Shown: positions 5,626-12,743 of the stretch, one piece after another
Layout: every line of letters begins with the position of its first letter
Numbering within the stretch: position 1 is the first letter of the stretch
Source of the DNA: an uncultured Clostridia bacterium
Lineage (GTDB): Bacteria; Bacillota; Clostridia; Oscillospirales; Acutalibacteraceae
Reading direction: 5' to 3'
Length of the DNA: 13,186 nt
Assembly: GCA_946186535.1 (NCBI GenBank)
Contig: CAMHNT010000036.1
Location: 1 to 13,186, forward strand
Notes under the pieces: generated by a model
Database searches by the model: none
What the model saw: only the letters and a program-made list of their open reading frames with translations
What the model was told of the DNA's origin: nothing
Program-made: the position numbers and the translations under genes

Positions 5626-8600
5626 TTACTTAAAAGCTCCTTTAAGCGCCACAAGCGCTGTCTCATTGTCCTTCATTCTGAAAACGATATGAGGCTTTTT
5701 CGACGCCTTTAGCATAGTTCTCAGTCTGTTGTCGTCCAGGAATTTTCCGACCTTCTGAGATTTGATATTGTTCACAAATAATAGTATGTCATCATTCTGC
5801 TGCTTTATTTCATAGATCCCGTATTGTGACGCCATATTTCTGATCAGCGCAACATCAACAAGTCCCATAACCGATTTCGGAACATCTCCGAAACGGTCGA
5901 TAAGCTCATCAATAACGTCTTCCGCATCCGCCTTGGAACGAATGTCGGAAATACGTCTGTATATTTCCAGTCTCTGATTGAGGCTCTGAATATACTTCTC
6001 AGGAATATGAGCCTGAACCTGAAGGTCAACAAGACAGTCGATCTGAGGATTCTCCGGTTCTTCTCCCTTCGCTTCGCTTATCGCCTCATTGAGAAGCTTT
6101 ATGTACATATCGTATCCTACGTCCTCCATGTGACCGTGCTGCTGACCTCCGAGAATATTTCCTGCTCCGCGCAGCTCCAGATCTCTCATTGCTATTTTAA
6201 AGCCGGAACCGAACTCAGTGAACTCACGGATCGCAGTAAGTCTTTTGGAAGAAATATCGCTTAAGACCTTGTTCGGTGTGAACGTGAAATATGCGTACGC
6301 TCTTCTTGTTGAACGTCCGACACGTCCTCTGAGCTGATGAAGCTGAGAAAGTCCCATGCAGTCGGCATTTTCAATGATAAGCGTATTTGCATTCGGCAGG
6401 TCGACGCCTGTTTCTATAATAGTCGTACATACAAGAACGTTTATTTCCTGCTCCAGCATTTTTCTCCAGACCTCGGAAAGCTCCTGCTCCGTCATTTTTC
6501 CGTGACCGATCGCAACATTCGCCTCGGGAATTCTCGCCTTGATCTGTGCCGCCTTGGCGGTTATGGAATCGACCTTGTTGTGAAGATAGAAAACCTGACC
6601 TCCTCGGCGAAGCTCTCGTCTTATCGCTTCGGCAATAACTGCATTGTCATGCTCCAGAACATATGTCTGAACGGGCTTTCTGTCAAGCGGAGCCTCCTCA
6701 AGAACGGACATATCACGAATGCCGCTCATAGCCATATTGAGAGTTCTCGGAATCGGGGTAGCGGAAAGAGTGAGAATATCGACGTTGCTGAACATCTCTT
6801 TGAAACGTTCCTTCTGTGCAACACCGAAACGCTGCTCCTCGTCTATTATCGCAAGTCCCAGATCTCTGAATTCAACGTCCTTCTGAACAAGACGGTGAGT
6901 TCCGATAATAAAATCTATCTCGCCGGTTTTCAGCTTTTTCAGAATTTCGTCCTGCTGTTTCGGCGTTCTGAAACGTGAAAGAAGCTCAATATTTACAGGA
7001 AATCCCTCAAATCTTCTGAGAGCTGTCTGGTAGTGCTGCCAGGCAAGAATGGTTGTCGGTGCAAGAAGAACGCACTGCTTTGAATCCGTAACGCATTTGA
7101 ACGCCGCACGAAGAGCGACCTCGGTTTTTCCGAAACCTACATCGCCGCAGAGAAGTCTGTCCATAGGAACAAGCCGTTCCATATCCCCCTTGATTTCCTC
7201 AATACACCTCAGCTGATCAGCGGTTTCATCATATTCAAACTTAGCTTCGAAATCACGCTGCCACTCGTTATCCTCGGAAAACGCAAAGCCCTTGACCTGC
7301 ATACGCTCCGAATAAAGCTTGATAAGCTCGTCAGCCATATCACGCACAGCCTTACGGACCTTTGATGTTGTTTTCTGCCAGTCGCCCGAACCGAGCTTGT
7401 TGAGCTTTACCGTGCTTTCTTCTTTAGGGCCTATATACTTCGAAACCAAATCAAGCTGAGTAACCGGAACATAAAGAACGTCACCCTTTGCATATATGAT
7501 TTTTATATAGTCTTTGATGATTCCCTGAATTTCAAGCTTGTGAATACCCGTAAACTGTCCTATGCCGTGAGTTGCATGAACTACATAATCCCCGTTTGAA
7601 AGCTCCGAAAGATTGGAAATCTGCTTTGCATTTTTGTTTTTTCTGCTCTGCACTCGCTTGCTCGTTGTTCTGACGTGTCCCTGTGAAATAAGCGCAAATT
7701 TCGCCTGAGGATATTCGATACCTGCCGACAACGCACCCGGAAGAACATAAACTACGTTCGGGTTCGGAAAGCTTACTATTGTGTCGTCCGACACATTATA
7801 CCCTTTCTCCTTCAGATCCTTCCGGAGAGAATCCGCCGCCTTCTCAGTACCCGCAAGCACAACGCAGGTATATTTGTTCATCGCAAACGGATCGAGATCC
7901 TCCGTCAGGAGCTTCACGCTTCCTCCCCAGAGCGAAAGATGCTTCACGGAAAAATTGACAAGCTCGGATATTTTCGTATCATAAGAACCGCTTGCGAAGT
8001 TGTCGAGATAGACAGTCCTGCTTTCAAGAAGCCTCTGGCAAGTATCGGGGTAGCCTGCAAAAAATGTATCAAGACCTTTGCACAAAGTACCCTCTTCAAT
8101 ATAGTCTTTAAGATCCTCGCTGAATTGCCATGAATAACCGTGCATACGTTCCTTTACTCTTGTATGCTCGGAAACGAAAATCAGGTCGTCACTGTTAAAA
8201 TAATCAAAGAGCGACGTCTGTCTGTCATATATCAGCGAAATGAATTTATCCCCACTTCCGGGAACTATCCCCTGTTCAAGCTGCTCGCATTCTGCGGCAA
8301 GTATTTCCTTTGCCTTCGCCGAGTTTTTACTTCGGAGAGATTTTGCTTTTTTCTGTATTTTTTCTATCAAAGCGTTTTTGTCGGTAACAAGTATTTCAGT
8401 GGACGGTGATATATAAATCTCCTCAACATAGTCCGTGCGTCTCTGAGTCAGAACGTCAAAGTAGTTTATCGTATCGACCTCGTCGTCCCAGAACTCAACA
8501 CGGATCGGCGCCTTTTCATCGGGCATAAACAAATCAAGTATTCCGCCGCGCACGGCATACTGACCCTCGCCCTCGACCTGCTCATATCGTTCATAGCCCG

Positions 8601-9069
8601 AAGCCTCGAGTATTGCAGTAAGCTCGGTGATATCTACCTGTGCGCCTACCTTCAGAAGAAATGAAGCTTTTTTCAGTGTTTCGGGCGGAATCGTAAACTG
8701 AGACGCTGCGTCTATGCAGGCGATAACAACGTCAAAATCACCCTTGAGAATGCTCAAAAGCACCATAAGTCTCTGATGCTCGTATTCCCTCGACTGACCG
8801 CTCATCTCACGGAAATTGAGGTCACGAAGCGGATAAGTCATAGCCCTGCCGCCCATTGACATGATATCGTTTGCAAGCTGCTGCCCCTCCTGCTCTTCAC
8901 CGACAAGCACAAGTGCTTTTTTTGAAAGCTGTTCGCAGAGAGCAGAGATAACGTTCGCCTTATGAACCCCGGTAAGCCCTGTAGCCGCAGATATTCTGCC
9001 GCTTGAAACGGAACTGTACAGAGTTTTGTATTCTTTCAGATTTGATATAACATCAGTTAAAAAATTCAT
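5626..9069 (-). CDS. mfd: Transcription-repair coupling factor Mfd
   Basis: DNA translocase that removes RNA polymerase stalled at lesions and recruits UvrA for nucleotide excision repair. 1147 residues, full length for the family. About 1-340 is the UvrB-like module, whose Walker A site is lost (GLTGVHKAN), as is normal in Mfd. About 485-550 is the RNA-polymerase-interacting CarD-like domain (GDYVVHATHGIGQFTGI). The superfamily 2 motor follows: Walker A GDVGFGKTE at 642-650, Walker B DEEQRFG at 743-749, motif III SATPIPRT at 769-776, and QLRGRVGRS at 912-920. The TRG/relay region follows from about 921, and the C-terminal UvrA-masking domain lies at about 1000-1147. No frameshift or missing motif is seen. 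AGAGG at 9075-9079 supports the ATG at 9069. The gene starts 11 bp after the pth stop, so the two are probably one transcript. Confidence 0.98.
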   Translation of the reverse strand: MNFLTDVISNLKEYKTLYSSVSSGRISAATGLTGVHKANVISALCEQLSKKALVLVGEEQEGQQLANDIMSMGGRAMTYPLRDLNFREMSGQSREYEHQRLMVLLSILKGDFDVVIACIDAASQFTIPPETLKKASFLLKVGAQVDITELTAILEASGYERYEQVEGEGQYAVRGGILDLFMPDEKAPIRVEFWDDEVDTINYFDVLTQRRTDYVEEIYISPSTEILVTDKNALIEKIQKKAKSLRSKNSAKAKEILAAECEQLEQGIVPGSGDKFISLIYDRQTSLFDYFNSDDLIFVSEHTRVKERMHGYSWQFSEDLKDYIEEGTLCKGLDTFFAGYPDTCQRLLESRTVYLDNFASGSYDTKISELVNFSVKHLSLWGGSVKLLTEDLDPFAMNKYTCVVLAGTEKAADSLRKDLKEKGYNVSDDTIVSFPNPNVVYVLPGALSAGIEYPQAKFALISQGHVRTTSKRVQSRKNKNAKQISNLSELSNGDYVVHATHGIGQFTGIHKLEIQGIIKDYIKIIYAKGDVLYVPVTQLDLVSKYIGPKEESTVKLNKLGSGDWQKTTSKVRKAVRDMADELIKLYSERMQVKGFAFSEDNEWQRDFEAKFEYDETADQLRCIEEIKGDMERLVPMDRLLCGDVGFGKTEVALRAAFKCVTDSKQCVLLAPTTILAWQHYQTALRRFEGFPVNIELLSRFRTPKQQDEILKKLKTGEIDFIIGTHRLVQKDVEFRDLGLAIIDEEQRFGVAQKERFKEMFSNVDILTLSATPIPRTLNMAMSGIRDMSVLEEAPLDRKPVQTYVLEHDNAVIAEAIRRELRRGGQVFYLHNKVDSITAKAAQIKARIPEANVAIGHGKMTEQELSEVWRKMLEQEINVLVCTTIIETGVDLPNANTLIIENADCMGLSQLHQLRGRVGRSTRRAYAYFTFTPNKVLSDISSKRLTAIREFTEFGSGFKIAMRDLELRGAGNILGGQQHGHMEDVGYDMYIKLLNEAISEAKGEEPENPQIDCLVDLQVQAHIPEKYIQSLNQRLEIYRRISDIRSKADAEDVIDELIDRFGDVPKSVMGLVDVALIRNMASQYGIYEIKQQNDDILLFVNNIKSQKVGKFLDDNRLRTMLKASKKPHIVFRMKDNETALVALKGAFK

Positions 9070-9080
9070 AATTGCCTCTT

Positions 9081-9680
9081 TTAATTATAAAGATTCATAG
9101 CCTTATCAATATTGCCGTCCAATATCAACTCAACCGCATTCACAGCCTTTTCTGAAATTTCATCAATTTTTTTCCTCTCATCATTCGAAAACTGAGAAAG
9201 CACCCAATCAGCCAGATCCCACTTTTCGGGTTTATGACCTATACCGATTTTAACCCTCGGAAAAGTATCCTTTCCGCTGAGATAAATAATACTTCTCATG
9301 CCCTTCTGACCGCCGTCGCTGCCCTTTCTTTTCACTCGCATAAGACCGACGTCAAGCGATATATCATCAAATATTATAATAACATTCTCAGGGGGAACTT
9401 TGTAGAAATTCATCGCCTCAACCACAGCTTCACCGCTATTATTCATATATGTCTGAGGCTTCATTAAAAGAACCTTACTGCTGCCGATTTCAACCGTGGC
9501 GCAGTAGGATTTATATTTTAATCTGTCGATAGTAACACCGTACTTTTCAGCTAGCGTGTCAACACCTATAAAACCTGCATTATGTCTTGTATTTTCATAT
9601 TTCCTATCGGGATTTCCGAGCCCGACAACTATATGAGTGATTCCGCCTGCTAACGGCACAGATTTTTTCTTCCCAAACAT
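9081..9680 (-). CDS. pth: Peptidyl-tRNA hydrolase
   Basis: Cleaves the ester bond of peptidyl-tRNA released from stalled ribosomes, recycling tRNA in the cytoplasm. 199 residues, slightly longer than usual because of a basic N-terminal extension of about 12 residues (MFGKKKSVPLAG). Motifs: GLGNP at 20-24; YENTRHNAGF with the catalytic H33; PQTYMNNSG with N80; FDD with D105. The segment usually written GGHNG reads GGQKG (122-126), replacing the conserved His and Asn with Gln and Lys. Lys at the second position is, as I recall, common in clostridial relatives; Gln is less usual. AGGTGG (9688-9693) 7 nt upstream supports the start at 9680. The neighbours match the Firmicute glmU-prs-pth-mfd order. 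No clear promoter is seen directly upstream, so it may depend on read-through from prs across the repeat block. Confidence 0.96.
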   Translation of the reverse strand: MFGKKKSVPLAGGITHIVVGLGNPDRKYENTRHNAGFIGVDTLAEKYGVTIDRLKYKSYCATVEIGSSKVLLMKPQTYMNNSGEAVVEAMNFYKVPPENVIIIFDDISLDVGLMRVKRKGSDGGQKGMRSIIYLSGKDTFPRVKIGIGHKPEKWDLADWVLSQFSNDERKKIDEISEKAVNAVELILDGNIDKAMNLYN

Positions 9681-9710
9681 AATCTAACCACCTTTTTTAT
9701 TTTTTTAATA

Positions 9711-9958
9711 CGATTCCGTACACATTCTTTACGTGAGCCACCGCCCGAGGATAGGGACTTAGGGTGTCAGGGTTTATTTTACCCCGATTCCGTACACATT
9801 CCTTACATAAGCCACCGCCCGAGGATAGGGACTTAGGGTGTCAGGGTTTCTCTCTATCCTGCTCTTTGGACTTTTCCGACATGAGCCACCGCCCGAGGAT
9901 AGGGACTTAAGGCGTCAGGGTTTCTCTCTATCCTGCTTCTTGGACTCTTCCGACAAAT
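9711..9958. repeat. 74-bp tandem repeat, about 3.3 copies
   Basis: A 39-bp core starting GCCACCGCCCGAGGATAGGG recurs at 9737-9775, 9811-9849 and 9885-9923, an exact 74-bp period. Copies 1 and 2 are identical and copy 3 differs at two bases. The 35-bp intervals are themselves related: the sequence before core 1 resembles interval 1, and the sequence after core 3 resembles interval 2. This is therefore a tandem duplication and not CRISPR. Each core carries closely spaced G-runs (for example 9749-9772) that could form a G-quadruplex on the plus strand. AGGATAGGGA can also pair with TCTCTATCCT in the next interval (9822-9831 with 9851-9860; 9896-9905 with 9925-9934), nine Watson-Crick pairs plus one G-T. 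Confidence 0.9.
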
Positions 9959-9983
9959 TTATCTGTTTTTTTAAGAAGGAACC

Positions 9984-9992
9984 GCCCTTGGG
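9984..9992. repeat. Left flanking direct repeat (target duplication)
   Basis: GCCCTTGGG, repeated exactly at 10248-10256 on the other side of the inverted-repeat element. Nine base pairs is a typical transposase target duplication length. Confidence 0.7.
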
Positions 9993-10247
9993 GCAATGTC
10001 GTCAACTTAGTGTGATTTACTCTACTGGTTAGGGGACGCTCTCTGCCAGAGCGTCCCCTCTCAGAAAACAGTCCCCCGGACTGTTTTCTGATTCACCCCT
10101 TGCAGAGGGCTGAACGCTAAAGGAGTTTCGCCGTCTGCGGACGGCGACCAAAGGCTCTGCCTTTGGAAACTGCCAACTTTTGAAAAAGTTGGATCAAAAC
10201 TTTTTCTGGCTTCGCTCCGTCGGAAATTTCTTAAGTTGACGACATTG
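9993..10247. mobile_element. MITE-like non-autonomous element packed with hairpins
   Basis: The 16-bp ends CAATGTCGTCAACTTA (9994-10009) and its exact inverse (10232-10247) bracket about 255 bp with no transposase gene. One extra G (9993) precedes the left end. Inside are consecutive palindromes: a perfect 12-bp stem at 10031-10059, a perfect 14-bp stem at 10061-10091, a small CCCT/AGGG stem at 10097-10109, a 7-bp stem at 10129-10146, an 8-bp stem at 10148-10166 and a 9-bp stem at 10173-10192. Exact 9-bp direct repeats flank the element. Inverted ends, target duplication, small size and lack of coding capacity fit a miniature inverted-repeat element mobilised in trans. The transposase family is not identified. 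Confidence 0.75.
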
Positions 10248-10256
10248 GCCCTTGGG
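10248..10256. repeat. Right flanking direct repeat (target duplication)
   Basis: Second exact copy of GCCCTTGGG directly abutting the right inverted end; the first copy is at 9984-9992. Confidence 0.7.
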
Positions 10257-10284
10257 ATACAACGCCCTTAACAAAATATTACTC

Positions 10285-10315
10285 TTCAAAAATGCAGCAG
10301 TGCGGCATTTTTGAA
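10285..10315. terminator. AT-rich hairpin in the prs-pth spacer
   Basis: A perfect 11-bp inverted repeat, TTCAAAAATGC (10285-10295) with GCATTTTTGAA (10305-10315), has a 9-nt loop. No long pure T-tract follows on either strand, so terminator function is tentative. It could back up the hairpin at 10375-10397 or be another intergenic repeat. Confidence 0.4.
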
Positions 10316-10374
10316 AACTTTTATGATATATAAAATAATAATCAACAAAACACATTGCTGACCAAACACAACTA

Positions 10375-10397
10375 AGGGTGGACATACAGCCCACCCT
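10375..10397 (-). terminator. Probable terminator after prs
   Basis: A 7-bp GC-rich stem, AGGGTGG (10375-10381) with CCACCCT (10391-10397), lies 41 bp past the prs stop and is followed on the minus strand by a moderately T-rich tail (TTAGTTGTGTTTGG). The tail is imperfect, so some read-through towards pth is possible. Confidence 0.55.
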
Positions 10398-10438
10398 ATA
10401 GATTACGGTAAAATAGTATTTATTATGTAACTTTCAGA

Positions 10439-11401
10439 TTACTTGTTGTAAAGCGGAGAAACAGGCTTGTCCGCATAGATTCTCTCGATAGCGTCTGCGA
10501 AAAGCGGAGCAACAGGAAGAATTGTGAACTTGTCTATCATCTTGTCCTCAGGAACAGGGATTGTGTCAAGAAGTACAACCTCTTTGATTACACTCTTCTG
10601 GATTCTCTCGATTGCAGGACCGGAAAGAACAGCGTGAGTTGCACAAGCGTAAACCTCGGTAGCACCGCCCTTTTCAACGATAGCGTTTGCAGCGTTGCAG
10701 AGTGTGCCTGCCGTATCGATCATGTCGTCAACGAGAACGACCTTCTTGCCTCTTGCGTCGCCGATGATGTTCATAACCTCACAAACGTTAGCCTTAGGTC
10801 TTCTCTTGTCGATGATAGCAAGACCCGTACCGATCTTCGAAGCAAAGTTTCTTGAACGTGTAACCGAACCGAGGTCAGGAGAAACAACGATGAAGTCTTC
10901 GGAGTTGCCGCCGATTTTAGCCTTCATATAGTCGGCGAGCAGACCTGCGCCGTAGAGATGATCTACCGGAATATTGAAGAAGCCCTGGATCTGATTAGCA
11001 TGAAGATCCATTGTGAGAACTCTGTCTGCGCCTGCGCATGTGAGAAGATCTGCGCAAAGCTTCGCCGAAATCGGATCTCTTGCCTTTGCTTTTCTGTCCT
11101 GTCTTGCATAGCCGAAGTAAGGCATAACAACCGTAATGCTTGCTGCCGACGCACGCTTCATGGCATCGATCATGATGAGGATCTCCATGAGGTTGTCGTT
11201 AACAGGCGCACATGTCGACTGAACAATAAAGCAGTCCGAACCTCTTACAGATTCATGGAGAGATACGGAAATCTCACCGTCACTGAATGTTGTTGTTTCA
11301 GACTTGCCGAGCGGAATATTAAGACAGCCTGCGATTGCCTGAGCAACGTCCTTGCTGGCATTACCGGCGAAAATCTTAATGTCCTTACCGTGAAAATTCA
11401 T
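10439..11401 (-). CDS. prs: Ribose-phosphate pyrophosphokinase (PRPP synthetase)
   Basis: Makes 5-phosphoribosyl 1-pyrophosphate from ribose 5-phosphate and ATP, the precursor of purines, pyrimidines, histidine, tryptophan and NAD. 320 residues, normal length. TTFSDGEISV is at 37-46; the flexible catalytic loop region YARQDRKAKARDPISAK is at 98-114; DLHANQIQGFF (132-142) provides metal/ATP contacts; SPDLGSVTRSR is at 174-184. The ribose-phosphate binding loop VVLVDDMIDTAGT is at 221-233. These are the features of class I enzymes, which are phosphate-activated and ADP-inhibited. AAGGGG about 8 nt upstream supports the ATG at 11401. The gene follows glmU after 64 bp with no terminator between, as in the classic Firmicute glmU-prs operon. 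Confidence 0.98.
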   Translation of the reverse strand: MNFHGKDIKIFAGNASKDVAQAIAGCLNIPLGKSETTTFSDGEISVSLHESVRGSDCFIVQSTCAPVNDNLMEILIMIDAMKRASAASITVVMPYFGYARQDRKAKARDPISAKLCADLLTCAGADRVLTMDLHANQIQGFFNIPVDHLYGAGLLADYMKAKIGGNSEDFIVVSPDLGSVTRSRNFASKIGTGLAIIDKRRPKANVCEVMNIIGDARGKKVVLVDDMIDTAGTLCNAANAIVEKGGATEVYACATHAVLSGPAIERIQKSVIKEVVLLDTIPVPEDKMIDKFTILPVAPLFADAIERIYADKPVSPLYNK

Positions 11402-11465
11402 ACTAAAAGCCCCTTTACTTTAAATGTTTGATATCTATCTGTAAGTTAGTTAAATCGTCCGGCTG

Positions 11466-12221
11466 TTAACCGACAATTTTCTTTGCAATTTCGTTAAGCT
11501 CCTCGAGCTGTTTCGGGTCGTTAGCGCCGAGAACAGTGTATGAGCTTTCCGCAGTATATGCGCAAACCGTCTTGCCCTTGTCAAGCAGTATTCCGAGCGT
11601 ATCCGTCAGGTAATACTCGCCGCTTGCGTTGTTGTCGGTAAGCTCGTCGAGAACTCCGAGAAGTGCTTCCGTGTCAAACCAGTAGCAGCCCGAATTAACC
11701 TCGTTGACGGCTTTCTGTTCGTCGTTCGTATCCTTCTGCTCAACGATTGCGGAAACGTTTCCGTTTTCGTCTCTGATGATCCGTCCGTAACCGAAAGGAT
11801 TTTCAACCTTTGCGGAAATCACCGTTGCACCCGAAGATTTCTCCTTGTGCAGATCATACGCACCTTTGATCGTTTTGCTGTCCATAAACGGTGCGTCACC
11901 ATTCAAAATAACGACGTCACCCGGATTTTGGCGCAGAAAATCCCTGCATATCATAACAGCGTGGCCTGTGCCGCGTCTTTCCGCCTGATATGCAGTCTCG
12001 ATTTTGATATCTGTTTCTTTTGTATATCCTTCGATATACTCTTCAATGAATTCCTTGCCGAAGCCCGTGAGAATACATATATCATCGATACCCGAACCTG
12101 TTACGGCATCAATGACCCATCTCAGCATAGGCTTGGAAAGAACCTGTGAAAGTGCTTTAGGCTTGTCCGATTTCATTCTCTTGCCTTCACCGCCGGCAAG
12201 AATAACGGCTGATCTACCCAT
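11466..12221 (-). CDS. glmU: Single-domain GlmU: UDP-GlcNAc pyrophosphorylase
   Basis: Likely makes UDP-N-acetylglucosamine from UTP and GlcNAc-1-phosphate for peptidoglycan precursors. 251 residues, compared with about 455 for bifunctional GlmU. The whole uridyltransferase domain is present: LAGGEGKRMKSDKPKA at 8-23, GTGHAV at 84-89, NGDAPF with metal ligand D109, GYGR at 144-147, IVEQKD at 159-164, NEVNSG with N175, NNASGEYYLTD at 197-207, and GAND with N234 as the second metal ligand. The C-terminal left-handed beta-helix acetyltransferase is absent: the frame stops cleanly and prs begins 64 bp later with no remnant between. GlcN-1-P acetylation must be supplied by another protein. The prs context supports glmU over a generic nucleotidyltransferase. 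GAGGTG 4 nt upstream supports the ATG at 12221. First gene of its operon. Confidence 0.88.
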   Translation of the reverse strand: MGRSAVILAGGEGKRMKSDKPKALSQVLSKPMLRWVIDAVTGSGIDDICILTGFGKEFIEEYIEGYTKETDIKIETAYQAERRGTGHAVMICRDFLRQNPGDVVILNGDAPFMDSKTIKGAYDLHKEKSSGATVISAKVENPFGYGRIIRDENGNVSAIVEQKDTNDEQKAVNEVNSGCYWFDTEALLGVLDELTDNNASGEYYLTDTLGILLDKGKTVCAYTAESSYTVLGANDPKQLEELNEIAKKIVG

Positions 12222-12306
12222 AACACACCTCTTTCCATAAAACTACACTATTACTATTATCTCATAAATTTATTTTTTTGCAAGCAATTTTTTTATAAAT
12301 CATATC

Positions 12307-12335
12307 ATTATATGCAATTTTCACTATTTCTACAA
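12307..12335 (-). promoter_or_regulatory. Probable promoter of the glmU-prs operon
   Basis: Read on the minus strand: TTGTAG (-35, 12330-12335), a 17-bp spacer, then TATAAT (-10, 12307-12312), giving a leader of about 80 nt. An alternative closer to the gene is TTGCAA (12278-12283), a 16-bp spacer and GATAAT (12256-12261). Confidence 0.55.
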
Positions 12336-12577
12336 CAACAGCTTCGTTTTTTATCAAATTTTGTCACAATTTTTCTATAGATTAAAACCATAATTTTCCT
12401 ATTTTCTATATGTTGTCTCAAAAAAACAATTCACATTAGATAAATAAACTCCCATGAAATTTATAAAAAAATATTTTTCAACTCTCATATGTTAAGTATA
12501 TTTCCAAAAAAATACATCATAATAATTATATAGGATAAAAAATATCAAATATTTTCCGTTGTTTTTTCATAAAACAC

Positions 12578-12606
12578 TGGATTTTTTCTCCATATTCTGT
12601 TATAAT
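12578..12606 (+). promoter_or_regulatory. Extended -10 promoter of ppdK
   Basis: A perfect TATAAT (12601-12606) is preceded by TGT, an extended -10 motif. The -35 hexamer at the 17-bp position is a weak TGGATT (12578-12583). Transcription should start near 12613, leaving a leader of about 130 nt. Confidence 0.7.
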
Positions 12607-12629
12607 GTCATATAGGCTGGTGTATAGTC

Positions 12630-12684
12630 TGTATTTTCGTGCATTTTTATAAGGCTCACTTTTCTATGAAGTGCCTGAAATACA
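12630..12684 (+). promoter_or_regulatory. Structured 5' leader of ppdK
   Basis: Nested hairpin inside the predicted transcript leader. The outer stem is TGTATTT (12630-12636) with AAATACA (12678-12684). The inner stem is AGGC-tc-ACTT (12652-12661, a 2-nt bulge) with AAGTGCCT (12669-12676) around a 7-nt loop. The ribosome binding site lies about 46 nt further on. It matches no riboswitch class I can name; it could be a regulatory or transcript-stabilising element. Confidence 0.4.
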
Positions 12685-12743
12685 ATGATAATCAGCTGTA
12701 TGCCTTGCGTAATAACATTAATTTTACTTAGGAGGTAATTGCA

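Larger units (their letters stand above)
9694..10438. other. Gene-free prs-pth spacer filled with repeats
   Basis: This spacer interrupts the usual prs-pth neighbourhood. It holds, left to right: the 74-bp tandem repeats (9711-9958), the MITE-like element with its flanking duplication (9984-10256), a hairpin (10285-10315) and the probable prs terminator (10375-10397). Open frames crossing it (9838-10032 plus, 10194-10394 minus) run through repeat units and lack ribosome binding sites. I see no tRNA, CRISPR array or protein gene. Confidence 0.75.
12222..12743. other. Divergent AT-rich regulatory spacer between glmU and ppdK
   Basis: Very AT-rich, with many A and T runs and no open frame of note. 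It holds the glmU promoter, the ppdK promoter and the structured ppdK leader. Between about 12340 and 12560 I see nothing beyond A/T tracts, which may act as UP-element-like or curved DNA. Confidence 0.7.

Noticed and set aside
6337..6978. 213-residue plus-strand frame inside mfd
   Set aside because: It is an antisense shadow of the strongly conserved Mfd motor domain.
9737..9923. Possible short CRISPR array (39-bp repeats, 35-bp spacers)
   Set aside because: The intervals and flanks are related to one another, so the true unit is a 74-bp tandem duplication. No cas genes are present.
9838..10394. Frames of 64-66 residues crossing the repeat block (9838-10032 plus, 10194-10394 minus)
   Set aside because: Each runs from repeat sequence into an inverted end of the MITE-like element, which explains a shared GQCRQL peptide. 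Neither has a ribosome binding site or gene-like composition.
10958..11431. 157-residue plus-strand frame antisense to prs
   Set aside because: It is a shadow of a fully conserved PRPP synthetase gene. Its cysteine-rich sequence comes from antisense reading.
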